Below are positions 48,285 through 57,648 of a DNA stretch of 64,000 nt, piece by piece. The translations under genes and the position numbers were made by a program. The stretch covers positions 113,566 through 177,565 of the forward strand of contig RPFO01001895.1 of NCBI GenBank assembly GCA_009746045.1. The letters run 5' to 3'. The stretch comes from Mesostigma viride. Its lineage: Eukaryota > Streptophyta > Mesostigmatophyceae > Mesostigmatales > Mesostigmataceae. The notes under the pieces are model-generated. The model had not been told where the DNA came from. It made no database searches and saw only the letters and a list, made by a program, of their open reading frames with translations. Within the stretch, counting starts at the first letter, position 1. The number at the start of each line of letters is the position of its first letter.

Positions 48285-48860
48285 CTACTCCTTGTCCTTG
48301 GAGTGTCCAGTCACGCTCTTCACAACGTACGAGGCGGAGTTCTTCTTGTCGCCATGGCCGTGGGAGCTTGACGCTCCCTCGCGGCTCCTCTTCCTGCCAT
48401 TGGAAGTGGCGGTCTTTGCGTCCTCGAAACCCTTCTTTGCCTCCTCCCATGCCTTGTAGAGCGCAATTGGGGAAATGCCTGGCTGGCGCTTGGACTTGGA
48501 GAAGCCATTGAGGAAATCGTCAACCATCTTAACGCACCCGTCGGCTTGGTCGAGGCGAATCCACTCGCAGCGGTCCTCGACCTTCCTCGGCTTTGCCGCA
48601 TTCTTCTCGTAGACCCACTCGACGCAAATTTTTGGCGTCTTGCGGTCGACATCGTCATATCCGGCGTCGTGAATCTTGAAGACCTCGCAGGTAGGTCCGG
48701 TGCCTCCAACAGCACCTTCGTTTCCGGAAAGAAGGGAGACCTTGTGCGTCAGGTGTGCGAGCTGGTCAGATATCTTTGTCTGGCCGTCCTCGAGACCATC
48801 GAGGATTTTTCCAAGCATTGCCAACGCCTTCTCGCAAGGCCCTGCGTTTCGGGAAGCCAT
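48285..48860 (-). CDS. Hypothetical protein of the viral island, 191 aa
   Basis: ATG at 48860, uninterrupted. The N-terminal ~45 residues are helical and coiled-coil-like (LDGLEDGQTKISDQLAHLTH). A mixed central domain has CEWIRLDQADGCVKMVDDFL, and the C-terminal ~50 residues are basic and low in complexity, with a bipartite nuclear-signal-like GRKRSREG. I do not recognise the family. It is the last gene of the minus-strand run and shares orientation with the capsid genes. A DNA-associated viral protein would fit but is not shown. Confidence 0.6.
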   Translation of the reverse strand: MASRNAGPCEKALAMLGKILDGLEDGQTKISDQLAHLTHKVSLLSGNEGAVGGTGPTCEVFKIHDAGYDDVDRKTPKICVEWVYEKNAAKPRKVEDRCEWIRLDQADGCVKMVDDFLNGFSKSKRQPGISPIALYKAWEEAKKGFEDAKTATSNGRKRSREGASSSHGHGDKKNSASYVVKSVTGHSKDKE

Positions 48861-49009
48861 GGCTACCGGCAGAGAGCTTGCAACGTGAGATGCGTGACTT
48901 GCACGTGATTTTGCCTATTTGTGCACAATGTGCCAAGGTCCGTTACGTCTGCTGGCACGGCCTGGACAGGACGCGAAGGTGGCTGGACTTGTACAAGTGT
49001 CGAACTTGG

Positions 49010-49710
49010 CTAAATTTCGGAGCGATGCAAGTCTAAGGTGGCCTCTACCACGTGGCGAGTTCTGGGACGTGAATTTAGGTAAAAAGACTCGTAAGCGTGC
49101 GAGTAATCAACTGGGTCACTTGTCAATCGCCTGAACGAGGTTTCTAAGGTATCCACGCAGGTAAATTTTCCGAAGCAACCACCCATGTATAATTCGTAGA
49201 AATTACTTGCCATGACAATTGCACTTGTTGAACCCGCGAATCTTTTCAAAACGTAGGATGCACAAAAAACCGTCCGTCTGCAACGGGGGAATTGAGTCTC
49301 GTTTCCGTCAAGTCTGTCAATGTACGACGCTCCTACCGTAATATGTCCTCCGTTTCTAAACAGGTGTGGGTTCTTTAGGTTAAAAAACGCGTGTTCGTTG
49401 ATCATGGCGTAAGAAAAGATGTCCCCGTCTGATCCACCCATGACAGTCTCTGTGCATAAAACAATGCAATCCTGTTGGTTATGCTCACCACCGGAGAAAC
49501 TCGGGAAACAAGCCCGACAATAGCATGGTCCTCATCAAAAGGTACTGCGTCAACGTAGGCATAATGCACACCACCACGCCATGTACTGTCAATGATGGGC
49601 GCCCTCGGGTCTGGTTTGATTCTAAATTGACGTAACCCGGTGGTGGAGTCAATCACGTTTTCAGAGGCATTGGAATCTAGCACTATTTGATAATAGGTGG
49701 GTATTCCATT
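49010..49710 (-). pseudogene. Frame-broken viral-island protein, about 230 codons
   Basis: Two overlapping frames carry what looks like one protein. The 5' part (from about 49683 down to 49402) includes VLDSNASENVIDSTTGLRQF and a VPFDEDHA segment. The 3' part (49441-49010) includes DIFSYAMINEHAFFNLKNPH and YELYMGGCFGKF. They overlap by ~40 bases in different frames, and the start region is also off-frame beside a short G run near 49697-49701. The opening YYQIVLDSNA style is common among small structural proteins of PLVs and virophages, but no named family is assigned. It is either decayed or affected by indel errors. Confidence 0.5.
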
Positions 49711-49722
49711 GCTTTATTACAA

Positions 49723-51392
49723 TTAGAGATAATAGTTTCCACGCTGCTGGGATGGCGGCGGGAGTGCCCCACTTGGCCACGAGGTACCGCGGATCCGTTC
49801 AAGTTCCGCTGACGTCTTGGCGGTGTTGTAGATAAGGATCTCGCCAATCCACCCGTCAAAGGCACGACTCGCGTTGGACGCGTCTCCTCCAATAGCGAGA
49901 TTTCCCTGAACCAGTTGTAGGGTCCGATCCCATTCTGTCATAACCAGCTCGTCCGTCGAAGCGGGTGAAAAGGCGTTTGTACTGCTGTTGCATGAAAGCG
50001 CCAGGACGTGTGCCTTGTTGTCAAAGAACTGAGCCCTGGTGCTCACGGTTCGCGCATACTGGGAGTAAAGAGGATAACGGTCTGTACCTCTGACTGATAA
50101 GACATGAGATAACAATTGCCGTTCGACGATCCAAGCATATAACCTCTAATACCCGTAACCCCCTATTTGGATACGTTGCAGTCGTTAGCTGTTTGGCGAC
50201 TAAAAAACACTCGCACTTACCCCGACCGCTTCCAAAATTGTTCACGGACTCCAACAAGCCAGACCGCGAGTTAATAAACGGAGGGACCGTTTCGAGTTCA
50301 GCTCCGCCGTATCCAGTGTCGGGCACTTGGCGGAAGTTGCCTGCGTCACGTGGTACCCGTTCGGCCCTTGTCGTTCACGCGCATCACGTTCCCCCTGCCG
50401 TGTTTTGCTGGGTTGTGCCCGACGTGTCGCTGAACACCGTGGCGCTGTCGGACGGATCGTACCACGCGAACAGCGCGGGGTCCGTTGCCGGGTTGTAATA
50501 GTACGTGAATGACAGCGTTCGATGCTGTGTTTCCAAGCCCTGACGTTGCGCCGTCACGGCGCCCGCGCCCACGCTTACCGTCGTCACGAAGTCCGACATG
50601 GTAGGGTCACATCGAATGTGTACGTGGCGCCACTTCCCAACAAGTTGGACACGGTTCCGTTGGTCACGGCGATGTCGCCCAACGTGAACCCAGTGACCGA
50701 TGTGCTAAAAGTGGCCGTGATCGGATAAACAGCACCCGTCGGAGTTCCGGACGCAAGAGTCACCGACGGATTTGCCGAGTACGTGAACGACAGTGTGTTA
50801 GATGCCGCGTTGGCGTTCCCTGTCGATGCGTCCACAACAGCGCCCGCGCCAACGCTAACGTTTGTGGTAGAATTGGCGATGGTTGGCGTCACTTGGAAGG
50901 CGTACGACGCCCCACTTCCGGTCAGGTTGGCGGCGGTCCCGTTGGTCACGGTGATATCGCCCAACGCGAACCCCGTCACCGACCTGCTGAACGTGGCTGT
51001 CACGTCCACGGGTGATGAGGATGGCGTCAAGCCCGCGGTCGTCGCGAGGGTTACCGTTGGAGGTGGCGAATACGTGAAGACTAACGGAGTTGCTGCGGTG
51101 TTGCCGGTTCCTAGCACGCTGCTTGCTGCGTTCCTCCAACAGTGACTGTTGTCAGTGAATAAGCTACAGCTGGAGTCACAGAGAATGTGTAAGAGGCGCC
51201 GCTACCCGTTAAACCAGATGCAGTACCATTTATGACAACGATATCACCCAAGGTGAACCCGGTGACTGTTTCGCTGAATGCTGCTGTCATTGTAATCGGT
51301 ACCGCGCTAGGATACAGTCCGTGTGTAGTTGTTAACGTGATTGACGGCGCTGTCCTTGCCGTTTGCGCTTCTTGCGAATCAAAGCAGGACAA
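49723..51392 (-). pseudogene. Ig-like repeat plus LamG lectin surface protein, multiply frameshifted
   Basis: N-terminal half: about three bacterial-type Ig-like repeats (Big_12-like), each with ATFS-SVTGF-LGDI-VTNGT followed by L-GSGA-Y-F-VTP. C-terminal half: a concanavalin-A/LamG-type domain, opening ALFAWYDPSDSATVF and ending near NLAIGGDASNASRAFDGWIG, EILIYNTAKTSAELERI. Such proteins form spikes or fibres that bind host surfaces. At least six reading-frame changes interrupt it (near 51115-51140, 50604, 50391, 50365, 50159 and 49787); most coincide with G/C runs one base short. It lies directly downstream of the major capsid gene. It may be a decaying gene, or intact with assembly indels. 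Confidence 0.65.
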
Positions 51393-51637
51393 ATACCATA
51401 ATCAAACGACATGGAGCTAATATAATATCATCGTCACATTATTTTTTAGAGTTTGGTAGCGGATACTTGAAGGTGGGGAGAAGGGGCAATGCTCGTCTAG
51501 CTGGCATTGTCATGGACAGACCAGAATCTGCCATTTCAGGAATGTCAAAAATCAACTTCAACCTGTTAAACGGATTAGCTGTGATGCTAGGGTCTCGAAA
51601 GTAGTCCATCGTTTGTCATTACACACGTATATATTTT

Positions 51638-52944
51638 TTAGAGGTACACGGCTGCCTGCCTGCCTGCAGCGATGTCCATCTTTGATTCGCATTCCGTGAA
51701 GATGTAGGAAATGCAGTCCGTTGCTCCCTTCTCGACTCGCAGCGTGACCACCGATGCCGTGCCACGAAGGTCAAGGCCGCTCATGTACTCTGGACCGGCA
51801 CACGGCATATTAAGGTGACACGCCATCGTGAAGTTGTTGTTTAGCCACGTGGTAGGAGTCATGCCCTCACGGACACAGGACAAAACATTCCCTTGGTCAC
51901 CGAACGCAGACAACAGATTGATCCACGCCTCCGTTGCGTTCGTACGGTATCCAGGCGCCAGGTTGGATCCGTTGATGTCGTATTGGTAGGAAGTCATACC
52001 ATCCGCGATGTGATTGAACATCGTATTGCCAGATGCGTTGGTCACGTCCGCGCCGGCAGCAACCTGAATCGCCAGGAGTTTGCTGGCGGACGCGGAAGAC
52101 AGCGACGCCTTGATGGCATAGGGAGTGCGAGTCCCGAGCGACTGTTTGGTAGACTGCCACGTCCGCCACTTGAAGGAGAGAGTTCCACCCTCGGCAAGCC
52201 TGGACGAGAAAATCTGGCCCACGATATCTTCTTGGAACCTGTACGTGTCGATGCTAAAGTGGATGTTGCTCAGTTCGAAACCAACACCTGTCGCTGCTGG
52301 AACGGCCACGATGCCATCGCCAGCAGCAGCTGCTGCGACGCTAGGAGCATCACCCCTCCGTCCATGAGTGTGATTCGGATCTCGATGGGGGGGAAGAGAC
52401 TCAGATCCACGATCCGAGGCTCGCCGCTCAGGAATCCCAAAAAGTGGTCAATGACGCCGTCCACTGCGGTGTTTGCCTTCACGTTGTTTGTGAGAGTGCC
52501 AGCCACGTCAGCGGTGACGATGTTGTTATTCTTCGACCAACCAGCGGGAGCCTGCGCGAGATTGTACTCGACACCGCCGTGCACCGAGAGCAGCGTATGG
52601 AACAGCTGGGAGTAGTCGTTGATGCTGTCGACGGTCTGACCTCCTGCCAGTACCTCGAGGCGCCTGATGATGGAGGACGTGTACGCGGGGAACTTTGCGA
52701 ACCCCGCCGTGGTCGTGGGGGTCCCCGTGAAAAACATTGCGAAGGAGTGCAAGTCCACGAACCCGGACGTGGGGAGGCGGACCGCGACCACAGACCCTTG
52801 TTTGATGCCGTCGCTTGCTGAGAGGGTGCTGAGATGGACTCGTTGAGTCGTGTGCTGACCCAGCGCCTTCACGAGGTATTGCATGGACTTGGGGATAGCG
52901 CGCGAGTACCAGGAATTGTCCGAAGCCATAGATTGTGTATACAT
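51638..52944 (-). pseudogene. MCP: PLV-type major capsid protein, one frameshift
   Basis: Two abutting frames form one ~435-codon protein: 52944 to about 52350, then to 51638. The 5' part has VVAVRLPTSGFVDLHSFAMF and then SIIRRLEVLAGGQTVDSIND-YSQLF, matching the hallmark N-terminal jelly-roll region of PLV major capsid proteins (a LPP-GF-DL pattern, then a LI-LEV-INGQ-V-NYYNQLY pattern). The 3' part (ELSNIHFSIDTYRF, then MACHLNMPCAGPEYMSGLDL, ending in a CESKMDIAAGRQ segment) supplies the second jelly roll. The break lies at a C run (52353-52356), where one base appears to be missing. The product is the double-jelly-roll hexon subunit. Assignment is from sequence pattern and gene neighbourhood. 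Confidence 0.72.
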
Positions 52945-52959
52945 TCGAATGAGATATTT

Positions 52960-53316
52960 TTACTGAAGAAGCTGGCCGAGTATGGGATTTTTTACCTTCG
53001 CTCCATCAACCCGTCTTTCGAGGTTGGACAAGGCGCTCAGACCAGTGTTTGCGACCGAGTACGCTTTCCCGAGCAGCGTACTCTTCGCGATCATGTTGGA
53101 TGGGATGTGTCCGAGCGCGGAATCGACAATGCCCGCCGCCTGTTTGGCAGCCCGCGCCCCGTCGCCAATTTTTGAGATGACTTCGCCAGCGACGTGCCCG
53201 GCTTTCTTGACAGCTGACACGATGGCCGCCCCGTCGCCGACCCTCTTGATAGCGTTGCCGGCAAACTCTCCCACGCGTCTAGCCACGTTTCCGATTGCTC
53301 CAAAATTAACTTTCAT
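52960..53316 (-). CDS. Small Ala/Gly-rich virion-associated protein, 118 aa
   Basis: ATG chosen at 53316 (MKVNFGAIGNVARRVGEFAG) rather than the longer frame from 53379, because that 5' extension overlaps the upstream gene more deeply. The protein is helical and amphipathic, with repeated small-residue and Lys segments (IKRVGDGAAIVSAVKKAGHV) and no cysteine. It sits between the minor and major capsid genes. In adenovirus-like and PLV capsid clusters this slot often holds a small membrane-active or cement protein, so that role is inferred by position only. Confidence 0.6.
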   Translation of the reverse strand: MKVNFGAIGNVARRVGEFAGNAIKRVGDGAAIVSAVKKAGHVAGEVISKIGDGARAAKQAAGIVDSALGHIPSNMIAKSTLLGKAYSVANTGLSALSNLERRVDGAKVKNPILGQLLQ

Positions 53317-54169
53317 CGTCCTCGATAGTACTAGATGGCTGAGAAATAAATCTGGTTTGTGGCTGGACGGTCCTGTCAAGGGCCATATACTTCAAAACGC
53401 TCCCGATCTTCCTCGCCTCTATTCCCATCGCCTTCTGAGGGCTTATGCGGAAGGAGAGCTGAAGAGCCCAATCCGAGTAGACAGTTATAGGAGCGTCGTC
53501 CTCGTCGAGCAGTCGGATCGTGATGTTGCTGGGAGAGTCCTTGAGATGCTGCCACAAAGGGGTCGCTGCCTGCCAAACAATGGGTTCTAAGAACTGCGAC
53601 ATGTTGGGACAGACGGCCAAAAGGCCTCCATATCCCGTGCCTGTCGACGATGATATCACGTTTCCTCGAACGATGTCGCTGTATACATACACCATTCTCA
53701 GTCTCCCATTCGTTGCTGGCCGGTTGCTAGCGAGGACACCTGTGAAAGGATATGATCCTTCCATGAGCCCCAACACCCGGCCCGTGGGCTCATCCACCGC
53801 GACAGAGAACTCGGTGGCATTTGTCACGGTAAAAAGACTAGTCGCCCTGTTGTACGTGACCGAGAACCCAGGATCTACCGCCTTCAAAGCTTCCTCTATG
53901 TTTTTTCGGTTTTCGATAGTCGTGTACGAGCCGAGCGGCAAGGTCACCTTCGTAGGGGACTCGCTGCCAGACAAACGGACAGTGAAGTATCGGTTTCCTT
54001 CGCTGATGTGAGTCTGTTCAAACGGGATGGTCATGAGGGTAAGCCCGACGTCGTGATAATCGTCAAGGAGTCCCGCCGGGATGTCCCATACCGGATCCAC
54101 TAGCGTCCCGCGAGTTCGGTTCTCCGTGCGAAGAGTGAGTGTCAGCGTTTCCTGGATGAACTCCTTCAT
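53306..54169 (-). CDS. Probable PLV minor capsid (penton) protein, 287 aa
   Basis: ATG taken at 54169 (MKEFIQETLTLTLRTENRTR); the open frame extends to 54241 but the extra 24 residues look like a shadow of the neighbouring frame. Beta-rich. The C-terminal third has NITIRLLDEDDAPITVYSDW, then ALQLSFRI, the strand pattern found at the end of single-jelly-roll penton proteins of PLVs and virophages. No frameshift. It overlaps the downstream 118-aa gene by 11 bp, as in a compact viral operon. Family placement relies on the jelly-roll-like pattern plus adjacency to the major capsid gene. Confidence 0.55.
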   Translation of the reverse strand: MKEFIQETLTLTLRTENRTRGTLVDPVWDIPAGLLDDYHDVGLTLMTIPFEQTHISEGNRYFTVRLSGSESPTKVTLPLGSYTTIENRKNIEEALKAVDPGFSVTYNRATSLFTVTNATEFSVAVDEPTGRVLGLMEGSYPFTGVLASNRPATNGRLRMVYVYSDIVRGNVISSSTGTGYGGLLAVCPNMSQFLEPIVWQAATPLWQHLKDSPSNITIRLLDEDDAPITVYSDWALQLSFRISPQKAMGIEARKIGSVLKYMALDRTVQPQTRFISQPSSTIEDDES

Positions 54170-54263
54170 CGGCCACTTCTTCTGACAATAGCTCAGAAGT
54201 AATTTCGTTTGTCCCAAAAACCTTGACGACGCCTTCCTCAATTTTCGCCGATGCCCTTTTCAT
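54063..54263 (-). CDS. Short viral-island ORF, 66 aa
   Basis: Starts MKRASAKIEEGVVKVFGTNE at an ATGA overlap with the stop of the preceding 48-codon ORF, and runs ~107 bp into the minor capsid gene in another frame. The first ~30 residues look protein-like and the remainder is low in complexity. It may be the real C-terminus of the 48-aa ORF above, joined through an indel, with only the first half coding. Confidence 0.3.
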   Translation of the reverse strand: MKRASAKIEEGVVKVFGTNEITSELLSEEVADEGVHPGNADTHSSHGEPNSRDASGSGMGHPGGTP

Positions 54264-54406
54264 GGCGCGCTTCGTCTTCCCTGTGAGTGGCTTCTTCTAC
54301 AGTAGAGCATGGCCGCCTCAATGAACTCTCGCGGGACATTTGGATGGAGGGTCATCCATTGAGAGATCTCGAGCATCTCGGCGTCAGTGAACAGCGGGCT
54401 GCTCAT
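54260..54406 (-). CDS. Short viral-island ORF, 48 aa
   Basis: ATG at 54406, three bases from the zinc-finger gene stop (54409), reading MSSPLFTDAEMLEISQWMTL and then HPNVPREFIEAAMLY. The tight spacing and protein-like composition support translation. The last ~12 residues are Arg/Ser-rich and may be off-frame, because the alternative frame flows into the 66-aa ORF that follows. Function unknown. Confidence 0.45.
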   Translation of the reverse strand: MSSPLFTDAEMLEISQWMTLHPNVPREFIEAAMLYCRRSHSQGRRSAP

Positions 54407-54408
54407 GT

Positions 54409-54912
54409 TTACTCTTCTGTGAGATTTTTTTCAGCGCCTTCTTTTGGAATTCCCACGACCGTGTTGTGGACCCTCCTGAGATGCAGCAGGAGGTTTTTTT
54501 CGTTTGCGAACGTGCTCTTACACCCGGGTTGTGGGCATTTCCACCTCGCGCCTCCCACCTGGACTCGTTTCCCGACAGGTACACCCGCAGGCTCCGGGGG
54601 TGCCGCCACTGCTTCATCGACGACAACAGGTTCGGGAGCCGGCGCGACAGGGGCCGGTTGGGCATACGCGGACAATGGGGGGTACGCGACCGGTCTAGAG
54701 TTCGCCATCACTGACGCCATGAGAAGGGCATCCTTGAACCCTCGCGCCTCTGCGACCTTCCCTTTGTTCACCGCTCTTCGGACCGGCGCGCTGTGGATGA
54801 CAATGGTGTTGGTCGATGAAGCGGTCACCTGCGACTGGGGTGCGACCTTACGCTTCGGTTTTCCCCTTTTACTTGAAGGACGGCGCCGTGCTGATTTCTG
54901 ACGCCTTGCCAT
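54409..54912 (-). CDS. C2H2 zinc-finger protein of the viral island, 167 aa
   Basis: ATG at 54912. The N-terminal ~25 residues are strongly basic (ARRQKSARRRPSSKRGKPKR). A Pro/Ala-rich linker spans ~75-115. A single classical C2H2 finger lies at about 123-148 (KCPQPGCKSTFANEKNLLLH ending LRRVH: C-x4-C-x12-H-x4-H spacing). It probably binds DNA or RNA. Single-finger basic proteins occur in several large and medium DNA viruses of protists. A late transcription factor or DNA-packaging role would fit its place beside capsid genes, but neither is shown. Confidence 0.65.
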   Translation of the reverse strand: MARRQKSARRRPSSKRGKPKRKVAPQSQVTASSTNTIVIHSAPVRRAVNKGKVAEARGFKDALLMASVMANSRPVAYPPLSAYAQPAPVAPAPEPVVVDEAVAAPPEPAGVPVGKRVQVGGARWKCPQPGCKSTFANEKNLLLHLRRVHNTVVGIPKEGAEKNLTEE

Positions 54913-54934
54913 TTCTGCATATAATCATAGATTT

Positions 54935-55363
54935 TTATAACGTCCAAGTGAGGGTCTTGTTAGTCGACACGGCCATTTTTCCAGCGCGCGACTTGCAAAA
55001 CGCCGTAGAGAGTGCTATGTTTGTTGACGTGTCAGTGGTGATGCGAGGAATCCGCAATGCGATTTCAAACACCCCGTCATCCTCCTCGTATCCTGAAACA
55101 ACATTCCAGTTGCTGCCAATTATAACGTTTACCGGCCAGACGGACAGGCCGCTAGCCGTTAAGCGATATGGGTTTGATATGTCGAGAATCGTTGGTGGGT
55201 TGTTATCAAATGTTAACCTGACAAGGATATTGGTCAACGCGGTCGGAAGAGTTAGTTCCGATTGTGTGGCCGGGTCGTGGAAAGACATCACGGCCACAGG
55301 GGCGCCGTCCCTGCCAGCCGTTAAGAATGTACTCCAGCACAAGTACATTTTGAGTTTTTCCAA
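54935..55363 (-). CDS. Beta-rich hypothetical protein at viral-island edge, 142 aa
   Basis: ATG at 55363 (MEKLKMYLCWSTFLTAGRDG); a second in-frame ATG lies at codon 6. Rich in Thr/Ser/Val strands (LTLPTALTNILVRLTFDNNP, then SVWPVNVIIGSNWNVVSG). No family recognised. It is the first gene of the island. Its first ~35 bases recur at 63517-63552 in the opposite direction, which may mean a related element begins there. Confidence 0.5.
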   Translation of the reverse strand: MEKLKMYLCWSTFLTAGRDGAPVAVMSFHDPATQSELTLPTALTNILVRLTFDNNPPTILDISNPYRLTASGLSVWPVNVIIGSNWNVVSGYEEDDGVFEIALRIPRITTDTSTNIALSTAFCKSRAGKMAVSTNKTLTWTL

Positions 55364-55433
55364 GTTTCTTGTTTTTTGCTTGTTTCAAGTTCAGTTTTGC
55401 ATAAAAAGTGTCCCCATAGCCCCTGGATCTCAT

Positions 55434-55984
55434 CTGGAGGTAGTTGAACTAGTATATGCTACAATATACTAGGTTGTACTATTTTCTACTACATTTATAC
55501 TATAATGTACTAAATTGAACTACATCTGAACTAAATGTAACTGTGATTGATGCCCCTGTAACGTCTCCCAATGCTCAATAACAGGTCTGGCCACCATTGG
55601 TAACCTCCTAGAGCCATTCACAGCTGCATTTCGTGGATCACCGCACAAAAAAAAAATGTTTTACTTAGCCTTATCAACATGGGAATGAGGGCTTTGGTGT
55701 GCAAACATGCATCTGTGCTAAAAATTGGACATTCTGAAACTGCGCGAGAGTCTGGTAATACTTAAGCACTTCAGGTCATGATCGAAGTATATAATGAACT
55801 GATGCAAGCAATCAAGCATTATGCAAGGAATGGAATGCTGCAATGAATTTTAGCAGTAATACTTGCAACTAGGGAACACACGATAAAGTCACGAATCTGA
55901 CATGCATTGTGCCGTCATGGCACATGCATGAACATGTACACGATCAGAGGATCACGCGGACGCCCACGTGCACGCGCATGGCAA
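55434..55984. other. Low-GC spacer, no gene seen
   Basis: Starts with a degenerate TACTA/ACTA-rich stretch (about 55445-55540) and contains nothing recognisably coding. It separates the viral island from the hexamer satellite. Confidence 0.5.
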
Positions 55985-57190
55985 TCCCCATGCCCCCCCC
56001 CCCACACACACACACAAGCCCCAACTCCAAACATTGCACCAATGACCCACCCACCCAAACCCAACCCCAGCCCCCCTGACCCCCCCAACGCCCATGCACA
56101 CGCCCATGCCCCGCCCCCCCGCCCCCGCCCCCGCCCCCGCCCACGCCCCCGCCCCCGCCCACGCCCACGCCCACGCCCACGCCCCCGCCCCCGCCCACGC
56201 CCCCGCCCCCGCCCACGCCCCTGCCCACGCCCCCGCCCCCGCCCCGCCCATGCCCATGCCCCTGCCCCGCACCCGCCCATTCTCACCCACGCCCACGCCC
56301 ACGCCCACGCCCACGCCCATGCCCACGCCCACGCCCACGCCCACGCCCACGCCCACGCCCACGCCCACGCCCACGCCCACGCCCACGCCCACGCCCACGC
56401 CCACGCCCACGCCCACGCCCACGCCCACGCCCACGCCCACGCCCACGCCCACGCCCACGCCCACGCCCACGCCCACGCCCACGCCCACGCCCACGCCCAC
56501 GCCCACGCCCACGCCCACGCCCACGCCCACGCCCACGCCCACACCCACCCTAGCCTCACCCCTACTCCAAGCCACAATTATACCCAAAGCCACAGCCAGA
56601 AGTAGAGCGCAGCTGCAACAATAGCAGACGTAGCTGAGACACACACCTACCCACGCCAACGCCCACGCCCACGCCCACGCCCACGCCCACGCCCACGCCC
56701 ACGCCCACGCCCACGCCCACGCCCACGCCCACGCCCACGCCCACGCCCACGCCCACGCCCACGCCCACGCCCACGCCCACGCCCACGCCCACGCCCACGC
56801 CCACGCCCACGCCCACGCCCACGCCCACGCCCACGCCCACGCCCACGCCCACGCCCACGCCCACGCCCACGCCCACGCCCACGCCCACGCCCACGCCCAC
56901 GCCCACGCGCACGCCCCGCCCCCGCCCACGCCCACGCCCACGCTCATGCCCACGCCCACGCCCACGCCCACGCCCACGCCCACGCCCACGCCCACGCCCA
57001 CGCCCACGCCCACGCCCACGCCCACGCCACGCCCACGCCCACGCCCACGCCCACGCCCACGCCCACGCCCACGCCCACGCCCACGCCCACGCCCACGCCC
57101 ACGCCCACGCCCACGCCCACGCCCACGCCCACGCCCACGCCCACGCCCACGCCCACGCCCACGCCCACGCCCACGCCCGCGCCTGCGCCC
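55985..57190. repeat. (CCCACG)n hexamer satellite with unique spacer
   Basis: Begins as mixed CCCCCG/CCCACG hexamers, then near-pure CCCACG at about 56280-56545, 56650-56908 and 56940-57176. A ~120-bp non-repetitive spacer (about 56542-56660) is repeated with substitutions at about 57186-57300, both containing AGCCTCACCCCTACTCCAAG. The long Pro-Thr, Pro-Arg and Ala-His frames are artefacts. Confidence 0.95.
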
Positions 57191-57456
57191 ACCCTAGCCT
57201 CACCCCTACTCCAAGCCACAAATGCACCGTACGCCACAGCCAGAAGTACAGCACAGCAGCGACAATTGCAGACTTAGCCCAGACACACACCTACCCACGT
57301 CAATGCCCCTGCCCAGAGACTCGCGGCCTCATCCCACCCCCCTGCACGAACAGTTCCCAAACAAAAGAAAAGGCAAACAAAAGGAACAAGAGTAGCAAGC
57401 TGCATTGCGAGCACATATGCCAGTTCTGGTGCACATGCCAGGCCGAAAGCAACTCA

Positions 57457-57648
57457 TGATTGCCCCTGCCCCTGCCCCTGCCCCTACCCCTGCCCCTGCC
57501 CCTGCCCCTGCCCAGCCCCTGCCCCTGCCCCTGCCCCTGCCCCTGCCCCTGCCCCTGCCCCTGCCCCTGCCCCTGCCCCTGCCCCTGCCCCTGCCCCTGC
57601 CCCTGCCCCTGCCCCTGCCCCTGCCCCTGCCCCTGCCCCTGCCCCTGC
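57457..57648. repeat. (CCCCTG)n hexamer array
   Basis: About 30 CCCCTG units, related in form to the preceding CCCACG array and again C-rich on the plus strand. Open frames (LPLPLP, GAGAGA) are artefacts. Confidence 0.97.

Noticed and set aside
50193-50250. A possible intron (GGTAAGTGCGAG donor-like, TTATCAG acceptor-like) in the LamG gene
   Set aside because: The protein-like sequence continues through the would-be intron (ECFLVAKQLTTATYPNRG), so frame breaks by short indels explain it better than splicing.
54816-55472. Plus-strand 218-codon frame at viral-island edge
   Set aside because: Antisense to the zinc-finger and 142-aa genes; the minus strand matches the orientation and spacing of the rest of the island.
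55907-57290. Pro/Thr/Arg/Ala/Gly-rich frames up to 357 codons
   Set aside because: Hexamer satellite translated in every frame; no start context, no non-repeat domain.
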